DNA from: Phenylobacterium haematophilum
Lineage (GTDB): Bacteria > Pseudomonadota > Alphaproteobacteria > Caulobacterales > Caulobacteraceae
Direction: 5' to 3'
Assembly (NCBI RefSeq): GCF_014196295.1
Contig: NZ_JACIDK010000002.1
Location: 310,001 to 374,000, forward strand
Length of the DNA stretch: 64,000 nt
Shown: one piece after another, positions 52,327 through 64,000 of the stretch
Numbering within the stretch: the stretch's first letter is position 1
How the letters are laid out: each line of letters opens with the position of its first letter
Notes under the pieces: model-generated
Database searches by the model: none
What the model was told of the DNA's origin: nothing
What the model saw: the letters and a program-made list of their open reading frames with translations, nothing else
Position numbers and translations under genes: made by a program

Positions 52327-52614
52327 ATGACCCAAGACGCCATTTCATTAGAGACTGTATTTCCCGCTGGCCCGGCCCCGGCCGCCAGCCTGCTTGAGCC
52401 CGCGCTGACGCAGGTCGCCGGCGAAGGCGCCGAGCCCATATCCCTGACCATCGACTATGGCGTTTCCGCCGTGGCCGGCGCTGGCGTGAATGTGGAGGCC
52501 GCTGTCGAGCGCGCCACCCGCACCTTGGTCTTCACCTATGGCAGGGTGCTGGCCCAGGACGGCGCGGTGCTTGCCACCGGGGCTGCAGTTTTCCGTAGGT
52601 TGAACGCCAGATAA
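52327..52614 (+). CDS. Small protein resembling half of a hotdog thioesterase
   Basis: 95 residues. The C-terminal part (LTIDYGVSAVAGAGVNVEAA, ATRTLVFTYGRVLAQDGAVL) reads like the last three strands of a 4HBT/PaaI hotdog fold, but the N-terminal helix and active-site region are absent. It may be a remnant or a small relative. Start choice is uncertain: an ATG at 52267 abuts the terminator, so 52327 is used, though its ribosome site is poor. No clear partner gene. Confidence 0.5.
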   Translation: MTQDAISLETVFPAGPAPAASLLEPALTQVAGEGAEPISLTIDYGVSAVAGAGVNVEAAVERATRTLVFTYGRVLAQDGAVLATGAAVFRRLNAR

Positions 52615-52638
52615 TACAAGGTGTCGCGGCCGGTTTGG

Positions 52639-52667
52639 TTGCGACGCTGAAAATCGCGTGCTATCAG
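52639..52667 (+). promoter_or_regulatory. Putative promoter of the ATP synthase operon
   Basis: TTGCGACG at 52639-52646, then 13 nt, then GCTATCAG at 52660-52667: a fair match to the Caulobacter housekeeping pattern in the only sizeable gap before atpH, leaving a leader of about 125 nt. Confidence 0.4.
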
Positions 52668-52800
52668 GCGCGCGGCTTCGGGCCAGGGGCTTTTCCAGTC
52701 TCGATGGCCAATGTGCTTTTCCAAGCGCTTTCAAGCCTTTAGGGTCGCAGTGGAGATTTCTTCGCCGCGGCCTTTTGCGCGCACCGGGCGGACAAAATAA

Positions 52801-54895
<2,095 letters not shown>

Positions 54896-54915
54896 GTCAG
54901 CGGGGCTTTTAGGAG

Positions 54916-57397
<2,482 letters not shown>

Positions 57398-57402
57398 GGA
57401 TC

Positions 57403-57669
57403 ATGGCTGGGAAGCTTCACTTCTCGCTGGTCTCGCCCGAGCGCGAACTGTTCTCGGGCGATGTCGACCAGGTCGACGCGCCGGGCACGGAAGGCGACTT
57501 CGGCGTGCTGGCCGACCACGCGCCCTTCATGACCACGCTGAAGGTCGGACAGGTGAAGGTCTATAACGGCGGCGCCGTGAAGGTCTTCGAGATCGAAGGC
57601 GGTTTCGCCGACGTGACCCCTGAAGGCCTGACCATCCTCGCCGAACAGGCGACGGAAGTGGCCGCCTAA
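57403..57669 (+). CDS. atpC: ATP synthase F1 epsilon subunit, short form
   Basis: 88 residues comprising only the N-terminal beta-sandwich (KLHFSLVSPERELFSGDVDQ, GDFGVLADHAPFMTTLKVGQ, VFEIEGGFADVTPEGLTILA). The C-terminal two-helix domain of typical 130-140-residue epsilon, which can inhibit ATP hydrolysis, is absent, and the stop codon is followed by a terminator, so this is not a frameshift artefact near the end. The short form implies another inhibitor, such as the alphaproteobacterial zeta subunit. Confidence 0.95.
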   Translation: MAGKLHFSLVSPERELFSGDVDQVDAPGTEGDFGVLADHAPFMTTLKVGQVKVYNGGAVKVFEIEGGFADVTPEGLTILAEQATEVAA

Positions 57670-57694
57670 CCGCCGGCCGAAGCCCAACGATCAG

Positions 57695-57726
57695 AGGCCC
57701 CGACGCCCCAGGCGCCGGGGCCTTTT
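57695..57726 (+). terminator. Terminator of the atpHAGDC operon
   Basis: AGGCCCCG / CGGGGCCT stem with inner pairing (GCC/GGC), followed by TTTT, 25 bp after atpC. Confidence 0.85.
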
Positions 57727-57870
57727 CGTATCTGGCGGGCAAGTCACGCGATTTTGCCGTGCTCGGGCCGGGCAATCGCCACCGATCGGTCCAATTGCTT
57801 CGCTAGAGGGGTTGCGAGGGACGGCCTGTTTCGAGTGTTATGCGGCACGCTTAAGTTAGGGGACTTCGCC

Positions 57871-58515
57871 ATGCGCACCGCCTTCGTCAGTCTGATCGCT
57901 CTCGCTGGGCTCGCCACGGCGGCTCACGCCCAGCCGGCGCCCGAAGCGGCCCCGCCGGCCGCCGCCCCCGCCGCTGAGCCGGCCCCCGCCGCCGCGCCCG
58001 CGCCGGCCGCGCCGGCCGCCGAAGAAAAGACCTACGTGCTGCCGACCACCGGCGCCGAGGGTCAGATCATCGACGTCATCAACCGGGTCTGCAAACCGCT
58101 CGTGAAGGGCGGCGACTTCAAGGCCCTGGCCGGCGGCATGGCCGGCTACAAGCTGAACAAGCGCGAAGGGACCTATGTCGGCACCCTGGTCGAGAAGCCT
58201 TACACCCTGACCATCTGGCCGCAGGGCTCCAACAAGGACGTCTGCCGCCTGACGCTCAGCTATCCGATCGACGGCGAGAAGCCGATCATCGTCGGCCTGA
58301 ACATCTTCTCGTTCCTGCACAAGCCCGAGCTGGTCCAGCAGCGTAACGACTTCGTGCCGGCGACGGACTTCAAGCGCATCACCAACTCGTGGGAATACTA
58401 CACCGACAAGGAATCGATCGGCCTGGTGTTCCTGCAGCTGAAGAAGCCGGACGGCACGCCGGCCGGCAAGAACGCCGATCTGGCCGAAGTGCTCTACTCG
58501 GAACGCAAGTTCTAG
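57871..58515 (+). CDS. Periplasmic hypothetical protein with Ala/Pro linker
   Basis: 214 residues. A signal peptide (MRTAFVSLIALAGLATAAHA) is followed by an Ala/Pro-rich linker (about residues 21-50) and a domain of about 160 residues (EGQIIDVINRVCKPLVKGGD, YTLTIWPQGSNKDVCRLTLS, NSWEYYTDKESIGLVFLQLK). Two cysteines could form one disulfide. I do not recognise the domain. The linker suggests a tethered or cell-wall-spanning protein. Upstream frame to 57754 is not signal-like. A strong terminator follows. Confidence 0.7.
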   Translation: MRTAFVSLIALAGLATAAHAQPAPEAAPPAAAPAAEPAPAAAPAPAAPAAEEKTYVLPTTGAEGQIIDVINRVCKPLVKGGDFKALAGGMAGYKLNKREGTYVGTLVEKPYTLTIWPQGSNKDVCRLTLSYPIDGEKPIIVGLNIFSFLHKPELVQQRNDFVPATDFKRITNSWEYYTDKESIGLVFLQLKKPDGTPAGKNADLAEVLYSERKF

Positions 58516-58554
58516 GACGTCGAAGCCGCCTTCAGCGGCGCGGATATCCAACCG

Positions 58555-58584
58555 AAGGGCGCGGGAGCTTCTCCCGCGCCCTTT
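58555..58584 (+). terminator. Rho-independent terminator
   Basis: A 13-bp perfect stem AAGGGCGCGGGAG / CTCCCGCGCCCTT with a 3-nt loop and a T-run, 40 bp after the periplasmic protein gene. Confidence 0.88.
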
Positions 58585-58684
58585 GTCCTATCCGCCGCAA
58601 GCCACCCGCTGATCGGGCGTTGACGGGGGCCGCCCGGCGCGGCCAGGGTCGCGCCCAAACCTCGACTGTTTGGAGTTCCCCCCG

Positions 58685-60616
58685 ATGACGACGCGCGCCC
58701 TGCTGCTTGGCACCGTCCTCGCCTTCGCCTGCGCCGCCGCCGCCCCGGCCGCGGAGCTGGCCAAGCGCCAGTCCGGCCAGATCGTCTACGACAACGTCCC
58801 CGAGACCCCGGCCGCGCTGAAGACGGCGATCGCGCCGTACTACAACGCCCGCTCGGCGGTTTTCGAGGACTGGATGGACGACGGCTCGATCCTGATCGCC
58901 ACCCGCTTCGGCGACGTGAACCAGATCCACCGCGTGGCCGCGCCGGGCGCAGCCCGCACCCAGCTGACCTTCTTCCCCGAGCCGGTCAACAGCGCCAAGG
59001 GCCAGCCGGGCCAGGCCCGCTTCGTCTATCCGCGCGACGTCGGCGGGGCCGAGTACTACCAGGGCTATATCCGCGGCCTGAGCGGGGACGAGACGCAGCT
59101 GACCGCGCCGAAGACACGCAACTCCAACTTCACCTTCTCGGCCGACGGCAAGCTGGTGGCCTGGAGCCAGGTGACGCCCGGCGACCCCAACTACGACATC
59201 ATGCTGGCCGACCCGGCCCAGCCCGAAGGCCGCCGGGTCGTCCACGAGGGCACGGGCGCGATGGCGGTGCTCGACTTCTCGCCGGACGGCAAGAGCCTGC
59301 TGCTGAGCCGCTACAACTCGGTCGCCTCGACCGACCTGTTCGTGCTCGACATCGCCAGCGGGGCGGTGAAGCCGGTCGGCCCGACCGGCCGTCCGATCGC
59401 ATATGTCGGCGGCGCCTTCGCCGCGGACGGCGCCCATGTGGTCACGCTCTCCGACGACAAGTCGGACATGGCCCGGCCGGTCGTGATCGATGTCGCCAGC
59501 GGCGCGGTCCGCGACCTCGAGCCGGGCGCCAAGTGGCCGGCCGAGGGCTTCGACCTGTCCCCCGACGGCGCGCTGATCGCCTACCTGGTGAACGAGGAAG
59601 GCTATTCGAAGATCGTCGTGAAGGAGGTCGCCAGCGGCAAGACCGTGCCGAGCCCGGCGCTGCCGATGGGCGTGCTGACCGGCCTCGGCTTCTCGCCGGA
59701 CGGCAAGCAGCTGGGCTTCAGCCTCTCGACCTCGACCTCGTCCGGCGACGTCTGGAGCTTCGCCCTGGCCGATCAGAAGCTGGTCCGCTGGACGCAGAGC
59801 GAGCTGGGCGGCTTGGAGCCGGCCAAGCTGGTCGAGCCGACCCTGTTCCGCTACCCGACCTTCGACAAGCGCTCGATCCCGGCCTTCATCTACAAGCCGG
59901 CGGCCAAGGCCGGCGAGAAGCTGCCCGTGGTCATCCAGATCCACGGCGGGCCGGAGGGCCAGGAGCAGCCGAGCTTCAATCCGCGCCGCCAGTCTTGGGT
60001 CAACGAGGTCGGGGCCGCGGTGATCATCCCGAACGTCCGCGGCTCCAGCGGCTACGGCAAGACCTATATCGGCCTCGACAACGCCGAGAAGCGCGAGGAC
60101 TCGGTCAAGGACATCGGCGCGCTGCTCGACTGGATCGCCAAGCAGCCGGACCTGGACGCCAGCCGTGTGGCGGTCGTCGGCCAGTCCTACGGAGGCTATA
60201 TGTCGCTGGCCGTGGCCGCTCACTACAACGACCGCATCGCCGGGGCGATCGACCTCTACGGCATCTCCAACTGGAAGACCTTCCTGGCCAACACCGAGGG
60301 TTATCGCCGCGACCTGCGCCGGGCCGAGTACGGCGATGAGCGCGATCCGAAGATGGCCGCGGTGTTCGACAAGATCTCGCCGCTCAACATGAGCGAGCGG
60401 ATGAAGAAGCCGATGATGATCTATCAGGGCGCCAACGATCCGCGCGTGCCGCAGTCGGAGTCCGAGCAGATGGTCGCCAGGCTGCGCGCACAGGGCACAG
60501 AGGTCTGGTACGTGCTGGCCCTCGACGAGGGACACGGGGTCGCCAAGAAGGCCAACGCCGAGGCGGTCCGCGCCAGCGAGATCGTGTTCCTGAAGCAGGT
60601 GCTGGGGACGAAGTAG
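58685..60616 (+). CDS. S9 family serine peptidase (prolyl oligopeptidase type)
   Basis: 643 residues. A signal peptide (TTRALLLGTVLAFACAAAA) implies periplasmic location. A beta-propeller follows, with TolB-like repeats (FTFSADGKLVAWSQ, LDFSPDGKSLLLSRYN, FDLSPDGALIAYLV). The alpha/beta-hydrolase domain has the triad Ser501 (VGQSYGGYMSL), Asp585 (GANDPRVPQSE) and His617 (DEGHGV). It probably cleaves short peptides after Pro or Ala. The ATG at 58685 is chosen over a non-ATG start five codons earlier because it begins the signal peptide. Confidence 0.92.
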   Translation: MTTRALLLGTVLAFACAAAAPAAELAKRQSGQIVYDNVPETPAALKTAIAPYYNARSAVFEDWMDDGSILIATRFGDVNQIHRVAAPGAARTQLTFFPEPVNSAKGQPGQARFVYPRDVGGAEYYQGYIRGLSGDETQLTAPKTRNSNFTFSADGKLVAWSQVTPGDPNYDIMLADPAQPEGRRVVHEGTGAMAVLDFSPDGKSLLLSRYNSVASTDLFVLDIASGAVKPVGPTGRPIAYVGGAFAADGAHVVTLSDDKSDMARPVVIDVASGAVRDLEPGAKWPAEGFDLSPDGALIAYLVNEEGYSKIVVKEVASGKTVPSPALPMGVLTGLGFSPDGKQLGFSLSTSTSSGDVWSFALADQKLVRWTQSELGGLEPAKLVEPTLFRYPTFDKRSIPAFIYKPAAKAGEKLPVVIQIHGGPEGQEQPSFNPRRQSWVNEVGAAVIIPNVRGSSGYGKTYIGLDNAEKREDSVKDIGALLDWIAKQPDLDASRVAVVGQSYGGYMSLAVAAHYNDRIAGAIDLYGISNWKTFLANTEGYRRDLRRAEYGDERDPKMAAVFDKISPLNMSERMKKPMMIYQGANDPRVPQSESEQMVARLRAQGTEVWYVLALDEGHGVAKKANAEAVRASEIVFLKQVLGTK

Positions 60617-60619
60617 TCG

Positions 60620-61393
60620 CTAGTCGGCTGGAGCCGAGGCCAGCGTCCCCTCCAGCCAGCCCTGCGCGATCTCAGCGATCTCGCGCCAGCCGGGTTCGGC
60701 GACCAGCCAGTGGCTCATGCCGGGGGCTTCGATGAACTCTGCGCCGAAGCGCGCGGCGGTCTGGCGGACGGTGGCGGGGGGATGGACGACGTCGCGCTCG
60801 CCGCCGATCACCAGGGTCGGCACGTGCAGGGGGCCTACGCTGGTGGTCATGAAGGGGTCGAGCCACCAGTTCAGCGTTTCCCAGAGCGCGCGACCGCTTT
60901 CGGGGCGCATGCGGGAAGCGACGGCCTCGCGCTCCGCGCCATCCATGCGGTCGAGGCTGTAGCGGCGCGCCAGACTGCGGTCGGGGGCGACTGATTGCGC
61001 CCAGAACGGCCCCAGGGCGTGAAGGCCGAAAGCGGTGATCGCCTCTTCCATCGACGAGGCGGCCACGCCCCAGGGCGCGGTCGGGGCCAGCAGCACCATC
61101 GCCCGCACCGGCGTGCGGCTGGCGGCCAGGGCGCAGACCAGCCCGCCCATCGAATGGCCGACCAGGATCGGGGCCTGGTCGAGACCGGCGCAGAGCCGGG
61201 CGAGGTCGCGGGCGTAGTCGGTGACCGAGACGCCGAGCACCGCGTGGGGCGGGTCGTCCGCGGCGTGGCCGCGCAGGTCGGGGGTGAGGACGAAGTGGCC
61301 GGCCGCCTCGAACGGCTCGCGCAGGCGCTCGAACGCCCAGCCGCCGCAGAAGGCGCCATGCACCATGACGATCGGCGGCGGAGCGATGCTCAT
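60620..61393 (-). CDS. Alpha/beta hydrolase
   Basis: 257 residues. The oxyanion-hole block is VMVHGAFCGGWAF, the nucleophile elbow VGHSMGGLVCALAA, the acid in VIGGERDVVHPP and the histidine in APGMSHWLVAEPG. No signal peptide; cytoplasmic esterase, lipase or related hydrolase with unknown substrate. It is 8 bp downstream of rppH on the same strand, and convergent with the S9 peptidase by 3 bp. The ATG at 61393 is chosen; the longer frame is antisense-like to rppH. Confidence 0.83.
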   Translation of the reverse strand: MSIAPPPIVMVHGAFCGGWAFERLREPFEAAGHFVLTPDLRGHAADDPPHAVLGVSVTDYARDLARLCAGLDQAPILVGHSMGGLVCALAASRTPVRAMVLLAPTAPWGVAASSMEEAITAFGLHALGPFWAQSVAPDRSLARRYSLDRMDGAEREAVASRMRPESGRALWETLNWWLDPFMTTSVGPLHVPTLVIGGERDVVHPPATVRQTAARFGAEFIEAPGMSHWLVAEPGWREIAEIAQGWLEGTLASAPAD

Positions 61394-61400
61394 GGGCCGG

Positions 61401-61892
61401 TCAGGCCGCGCGGCCGGGCTGGCCCGTGAAGACATGGAAGGCGCGGACCACGGTCTCGTAGGTCGCCTTCTTGAACGGCACGACCAGGCCGGGGGCCTCA
61501 TCGAGGCTGCCCCAGCGCCAGGCGTCGAATTCCGGATGCCCGTCCCCGCTGAGGTCGATCTCGCTTTCCTGGCCGTCGAAGCGCAGGGCGAACCAGACCT
61601 GACGCTGGCCTTTCCAGCCCTTGGCGATCTTGGAACCGTTGTGTCCGGGCGGGAAGTCATAGGCCAGCCAGCCGTCGGTGCGGCCGAGCAGGGTGGTGGT
61701 GACGACGCCCGTCTCCTCGGCCAGCTCGCGGCAGGCGGCGAGATAGAGGTCCTCGCCGGCGTCGACGCCGCCTTGCGGGAACTGCCAGTTATAGGGCTCG
61801 GGGGTCTGGAACCGGCGGCCCAGCCACACCCGGCCATCGGGGTGGAAGAGCACCACTCCCACGTTCGGGCGATAGGCGGTCAGGTCGGTCAT
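61401..61892 (-). CDS. rppH: RNA pyrophosphohydrolase (Nudix)
   Basis: 163 residues. The Nudix box spans residues 41-63 (GGVDAGED, then RELAEETGV), and PEPYNWQFPQGG plus YRPNVGVVLFHPDGRVWLGR are typical of RppH/NudH. It removes pyrophosphate from the 5' end of triphosphorylated mRNA and so starts decay. It lies 11 bp after the polysaccharide-deacetylase-like gene, in the leftward ctpA group. Confidence 0.92.
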   Translation of the reverse strand: MTDLTAYRPNVGVVLFHPDGRVWLGRRFQTPEPYNWQFPQGGVDAGEDLYLAACRELAEETGVVTTTLLGRTDGWLAYDFPPGHNGSKIAKGWKGQRQVWFALRFDGQESEIDLSGDGHPEFDAWRWGSLDEAPGLVVPFKKATYETVVRAFHVFTGQPGRAA

Positions 61893-61902
61893 CTCATTCC
61901 AT

Positions 61903-63054
61903 TTAGCGACGTGAGATCAAAGCGGAAGCCGGAGCCAGCTGATAACCCCTAGATTCGACCGATTCAGCCCACTTTGCGACCTGCGACAGCGTAACCGGAT
62001 AGGCGAAGCCCGAGCCGAGAGCCTGACCGTGCTGCAGGGCGCCGGCCTCGATCGCCAGCAGCTGCTGGTCTATGGCCTGGCCCGACAGCTGCTCGTCGAT
62101 GATGCGCGCCGCCGAGGCGCGCATCGGACCGGTGCGGCGGGCGGCCTGGCCGTCGTCAATGAAGGCCAGCCCCCGGCCGCGCAGCGCTGTCTGGAAGGCG
62201 TTCATGCCGGCATCCGAGGTCATGAACCGTGAGCCGAGATAGTTGGTGACCCCGAAATAGCCGGTGGCGCGCGAGAGCACCCATTCCAGCTTCTTGACGG
62301 TCTCCGATCCGGGCGAGTCGGCGAGCAGCGTATAGGGGCCCGGGTCGTTGTCCGGATAATCGCTGGGCTCCATCGGGGTTTCCAGCAGCACCTCATGCCC
62401 GGCCGCGCGGGCCAGGTCGATCCAGCCCTGCAGCCCCTCGGCATAGGGCACGAACGACAGGGTGATTTCCGGCGGCAGGGTGTCGATGGCCTGGCGGGTG
62501 GCCGCGGCGTTGAGGCCCAGCCCCCCGATCACCAGCGCCACCTTGGGGCGGCCGTTCGGCGCGAAGGGACGGGCATAGGCCTCGGCCGGAGTCTTGCCGT
62601 TGGCCGCGATGATCGGCAGCGGGCCGCTGGGGCCCTGCGAGTGGAAGCCGGCCAGCGGGGCCTGGGGCAGCGGGTCGGCGGCGTGGAAGGCGCCGCCGCC
62701 TTGCATGGTGATGGTCGCCTCGCCCATCGCGGCGTCGGCGCCGATCGGGGTCTCGGAGAGCCGGAAGATGTCCTCGGTCACGCTCGGCTGCCCGCCGCCG
62801 CGGGCCAGGGCCTCTCGCCAGCCGTCGGGGGCGGCCTCGCCGCCGATCTTGGCCAGCGACAGCCGCACGACGGGCGAACTGGCCTTGGGGTCGCCGATCA
62901 GCGCCACCAGAGTCAGCAGCACGACGATGAACAGCGCGCCGGCGGCGCCCGCCCCGACATAGGGGTTCGCCAAGGCGCGCAGCGCGGTTTCGGAGAGCGG
63001 TGGAGCCGGCGCAGGGGCGGCGATCGCTGGGGCGAGGTGCTTCTTCGAAAACAT
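61903..63054 (-). CDS. Divergent polysaccharide deacetylase family protein (YibQ/DUF610)
   Basis: 383 residues. An N-terminal tail and one membrane helix (AGAAGALFIVVLLTLVALIG) lead to a proline/alanine-rich spacer and a C-terminal deacetylase-like barrel: PKVALVIGGLGLNAAATRQA, LPPEITLSFVPYAEGLQGWI, LLETPMEPSDYPDNDPGPYT and RGLAFIDDGQAA. In this family the catalytic histidines are partly lost, and activity is unproven. Its place downstream of ctpA is typical and suggests an envelope role. ATG 63054 is chosen over the preceding GTG. Confidence 0.86.
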   Translation of the reverse strand: MFSKKHLAPAIAAPAPAPPLSETALRALANPYVGAGAAGALFIVVLLTLVALIGDPKASSPVVRLSLAKIGGEAAPDGWREALARGGGQPSVTEDIFRLSETPIGADAAMGEATITMQGGGAFHAADPLPQAPLAGFHSQGPSGPLPIIAANGKTPAEAYARPFAPNGRPKVALVIGGLGLNAAATRQAIDTLPPEITLSFVPYAEGLQGWIDLARAAGHEVLLETPMEPSDYPDNDPGPYTLLADSPGSETVKKLEWVLSRATGYFGVTNYLGSRFMTSDAGMNAFQTALRGRGLAFIDDGQAARRTGPMRASAARIIDEQLSGQAIDQQLLAIEAGALQHGQALGSGFAYPVTLSQVAKWAESVESRGYQLAPASALISRR

Positions 63055-63122
63055 CACATGATCACGGAACGTTCCGGCATTGGAGCGTCCGCGAATATGG
63101 TTAACAAACGACTTATACAGTG

Positions 63123-63173
63123 AACGCCGGCGCGATTTTCGTTAACTTTCAATTAACTAATCGCGCCGGCGTT
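63123..63173. repeat. 14-bp inverted repeat between ctpA and the deacetylase gene
   Basis: AACGCCGGCGCGAT at 63123-63136 and ATCGCGCCGGCGTT at 63160-63173 form a perfect dyad with a 23-nt AT-rich loop. It starts 9 bp past the ctpA stop on that strand. On the plus-strand side a TTT follows; as a ctpA terminator it would be weak on the minus strand. Confidence 0.75.
63142..63157. promoter_or_regulatory. CtrA full-site, TTAA-N7-TTAAC
   Basis: TTAACTTTCAATTAAC matches the CtrA box exactly (TTAA, seven bases, TTAAC). It lies in the loop of the 14-bp inverted repeat, about 90 bp upstream of the deacetylase-like gene. A second TTAACCAT-type half-site (ggttaac on the plus strand, about 63099-63105) lies nearer that gene. 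Control by CtrA would tie the gene to the cell cycle. Confidence 0.65.
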
Positions 63174-63181
63174 TTCGCCGC

Positions 63182-64000
63182 CTACTTCTTGTCCGGAGAG
63201 GCCTTTTCGAGGGCCGGCGCGCCCTTCGGCGAGACCACCGCAGCCATCTTCGGTTCGGGCTTCGGCAGCTTCGGAGTCGCAGCCACCGAACCGTATTTCA
63301 GCACGTCCATGGCGCGGGCCAACTGGAAGTCGCCCTTGTCTTCGTCGAAGCCGCTGGGCGGGGCTTCGGCCGGGATGTGGGCGCCGCGGCGGGCCTTGCC
63401 TTCTTCGGCGTTCAGCGCGTTGCGGAACGAGGCTTCCGAGAACTGGAAGGCGCGGTTGGCGATACGCTGGGCCTGGTCGCGGGTTTCGGCGACTTCCAGG
63501 TCGGGCTCGATGCCGGTCTTCTGGATCGAGCGGCCGGCGGGCGTGTAGTAGCGCGCCGTGGTCAGCTTCAGCGCGCCGTCCATGCCGCCGCGCAGCGGGA
63601 TCACGGTCTGCACCGAGCCCTTGCCGAAGGTGGTCAGGCCGACCACTTCGGCGCGCTTGCGGTCCTGCAGGGCGCCGGCCACGATCTCGGCCGCCGAGGC
63701 CGAACCGGAGTTGACGAGCACGACCATCGGCAGGCCGCCGGTCACGTCCCCGGCGCGGGCGTTGTAGCGCTCGATGTCGCGCGGATCGCGGCCCCGCTGG
63801 GAGACGATCTCGCCGCCTTCCAGGAACATGTCGGAGATGCCGACCGCCTGGTCGAGCAGGCCGCCCGGATTGTTGCGCAGGTCGAGGATCAGACCCTTCA
63901 TCTTCGGGTTCTTGGCCTTGAGTTCGGCCAGGGCCGCCTCGGCCTCGTCGGTGGTCTTCTCGTTGAAGCCGGAGACGCGCAGGTAGCCGTAGTCGCCTTC
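63182..64000 (-). CDS. ctpA: C-terminal processing peptidase, S41 family (partial)
   Basis: C-terminal 272 residues of a periplasmic serine protease; the 5' end lies beyond the window. [40 protein letters not shown] (catalytic Ser), and [15 protein letters not shown] (catalytic Lys) are diagnostic. [20 protein letters not shown] is the family's distal block. A charged, proline-rich tail follows. These proteases cleave near the C-terminus of envelope proteins. It heads the group that continues with the deacetylase, rppH and hydrolase genes. Confidence 0.93.
   Translation of the reverse strand, partial: EGDYGYLRVSGFNEKTTDEAEAALAELKAKNPKMKGLILDLRNNPGGLLDQAVGISDMFLEGGEIVSQRGRDPRDIERYNARAGDVTGGLPMVVLVNSGSASAAEIVAGALQDRKRAEVVGLTTFGKGSVQTVIPLRGGMDGALKLTTARYYTPAGRSIQKTGIEPDLEVAETRDQAQRIANRAFQFSEASFRNALNAEEGKARRGAHIPAEAPPSGFDEDKGDFQLARAMDVLKYGSVAATPKLPKPEPKMAAVVSPKGAPALEKASPDKK

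Overview
This window is a GC-rich, densely packed stretch of alphaproteobacterial chromosome, almost certainly from the family Caulobacteraceae (a Caulobacter- or Phenylobacterium-like organism; genus is inference). The evidence is a DivL-type kinase with tyrosine in place of the phospho-accepting histidine, an acetyl-CoA carboxylase beta subunit with a degenerate zinc finger, a CtrA-type TTAA-N7-TTAAC box, a GAAC-N7-GAAC SOS box in front of mmcB, a RegB/RegA/SenC locus, and a split ATP synthase F1 operon with a short epsilon subunit. I see no prophage, insertion sequence, CRISPR array, rRNA or tRNA. Genes are mostly in tight operons with ATGA/GTGA/TGATG overlaps.

Layout. 1-4.0 kb (+): end of an upstream gene (probably trpB), trpA, accD, folC and a spermidine-synthase-like protein. 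4.0-14.2 kb (-): a compact run read as acyltransferase, tsaE, amgK, murU-like, addB, addA and trxA (tRNA modification, peptidoglycan recycling, double-strand-break repair, redox). 14.3-18.8 kb: mmsA, a membrane-anchored thioredoxin-like protein, zapE and a LysR regulator divergent from sdh. 19.0-24.1 kb (+): sdhCDAB, then a ferredoxin reductase and a [2Fe-2S] ferredoxin. 24.2-31.3 kb: a methyltransferase, an EcfG-like sigma factor, divL, a hypothetical gene overlapping a zinc metallopeptidase, and an MFS exporter.

31.6-34.7 kb holds two near-duplicate di-iron ferritin-like proteins flanking ynfA. Both, and the ferredoxin reductase gene 9 kb away, have the same TGACG-N4-CGTCA palindrome upstream. 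This suggests a co-regulated redox module (reductase, ferredoxin, two di-iron enzymes) and is the most interesting unexplained signal here.

34.7-45.2 kb: lipocalin, SOS-controlled mmcB, regA/regB/senC, an unusual regulator with two DNA-binding domains, a TetR/amidohydrolase pair, an ECF42 sigma factor with its DGPF partner, an intracellular PHB depolymerase and a YgjP-like metalloprotease. 45.3-52.6 kb: two convergent class A penicillin-binding proteins, a cysteine-rich membrane-anchored protein, a MerR/P-loop fusion and small proteins. 52.8-57.7 kb: atpHAGDC. 57.9-64 kb: a periplasmic protein, an S9 peptidase, and a leftward group ctpA (partial), divergent polysaccharide deacetylase, rppH and an alpha/beta hydrolase.
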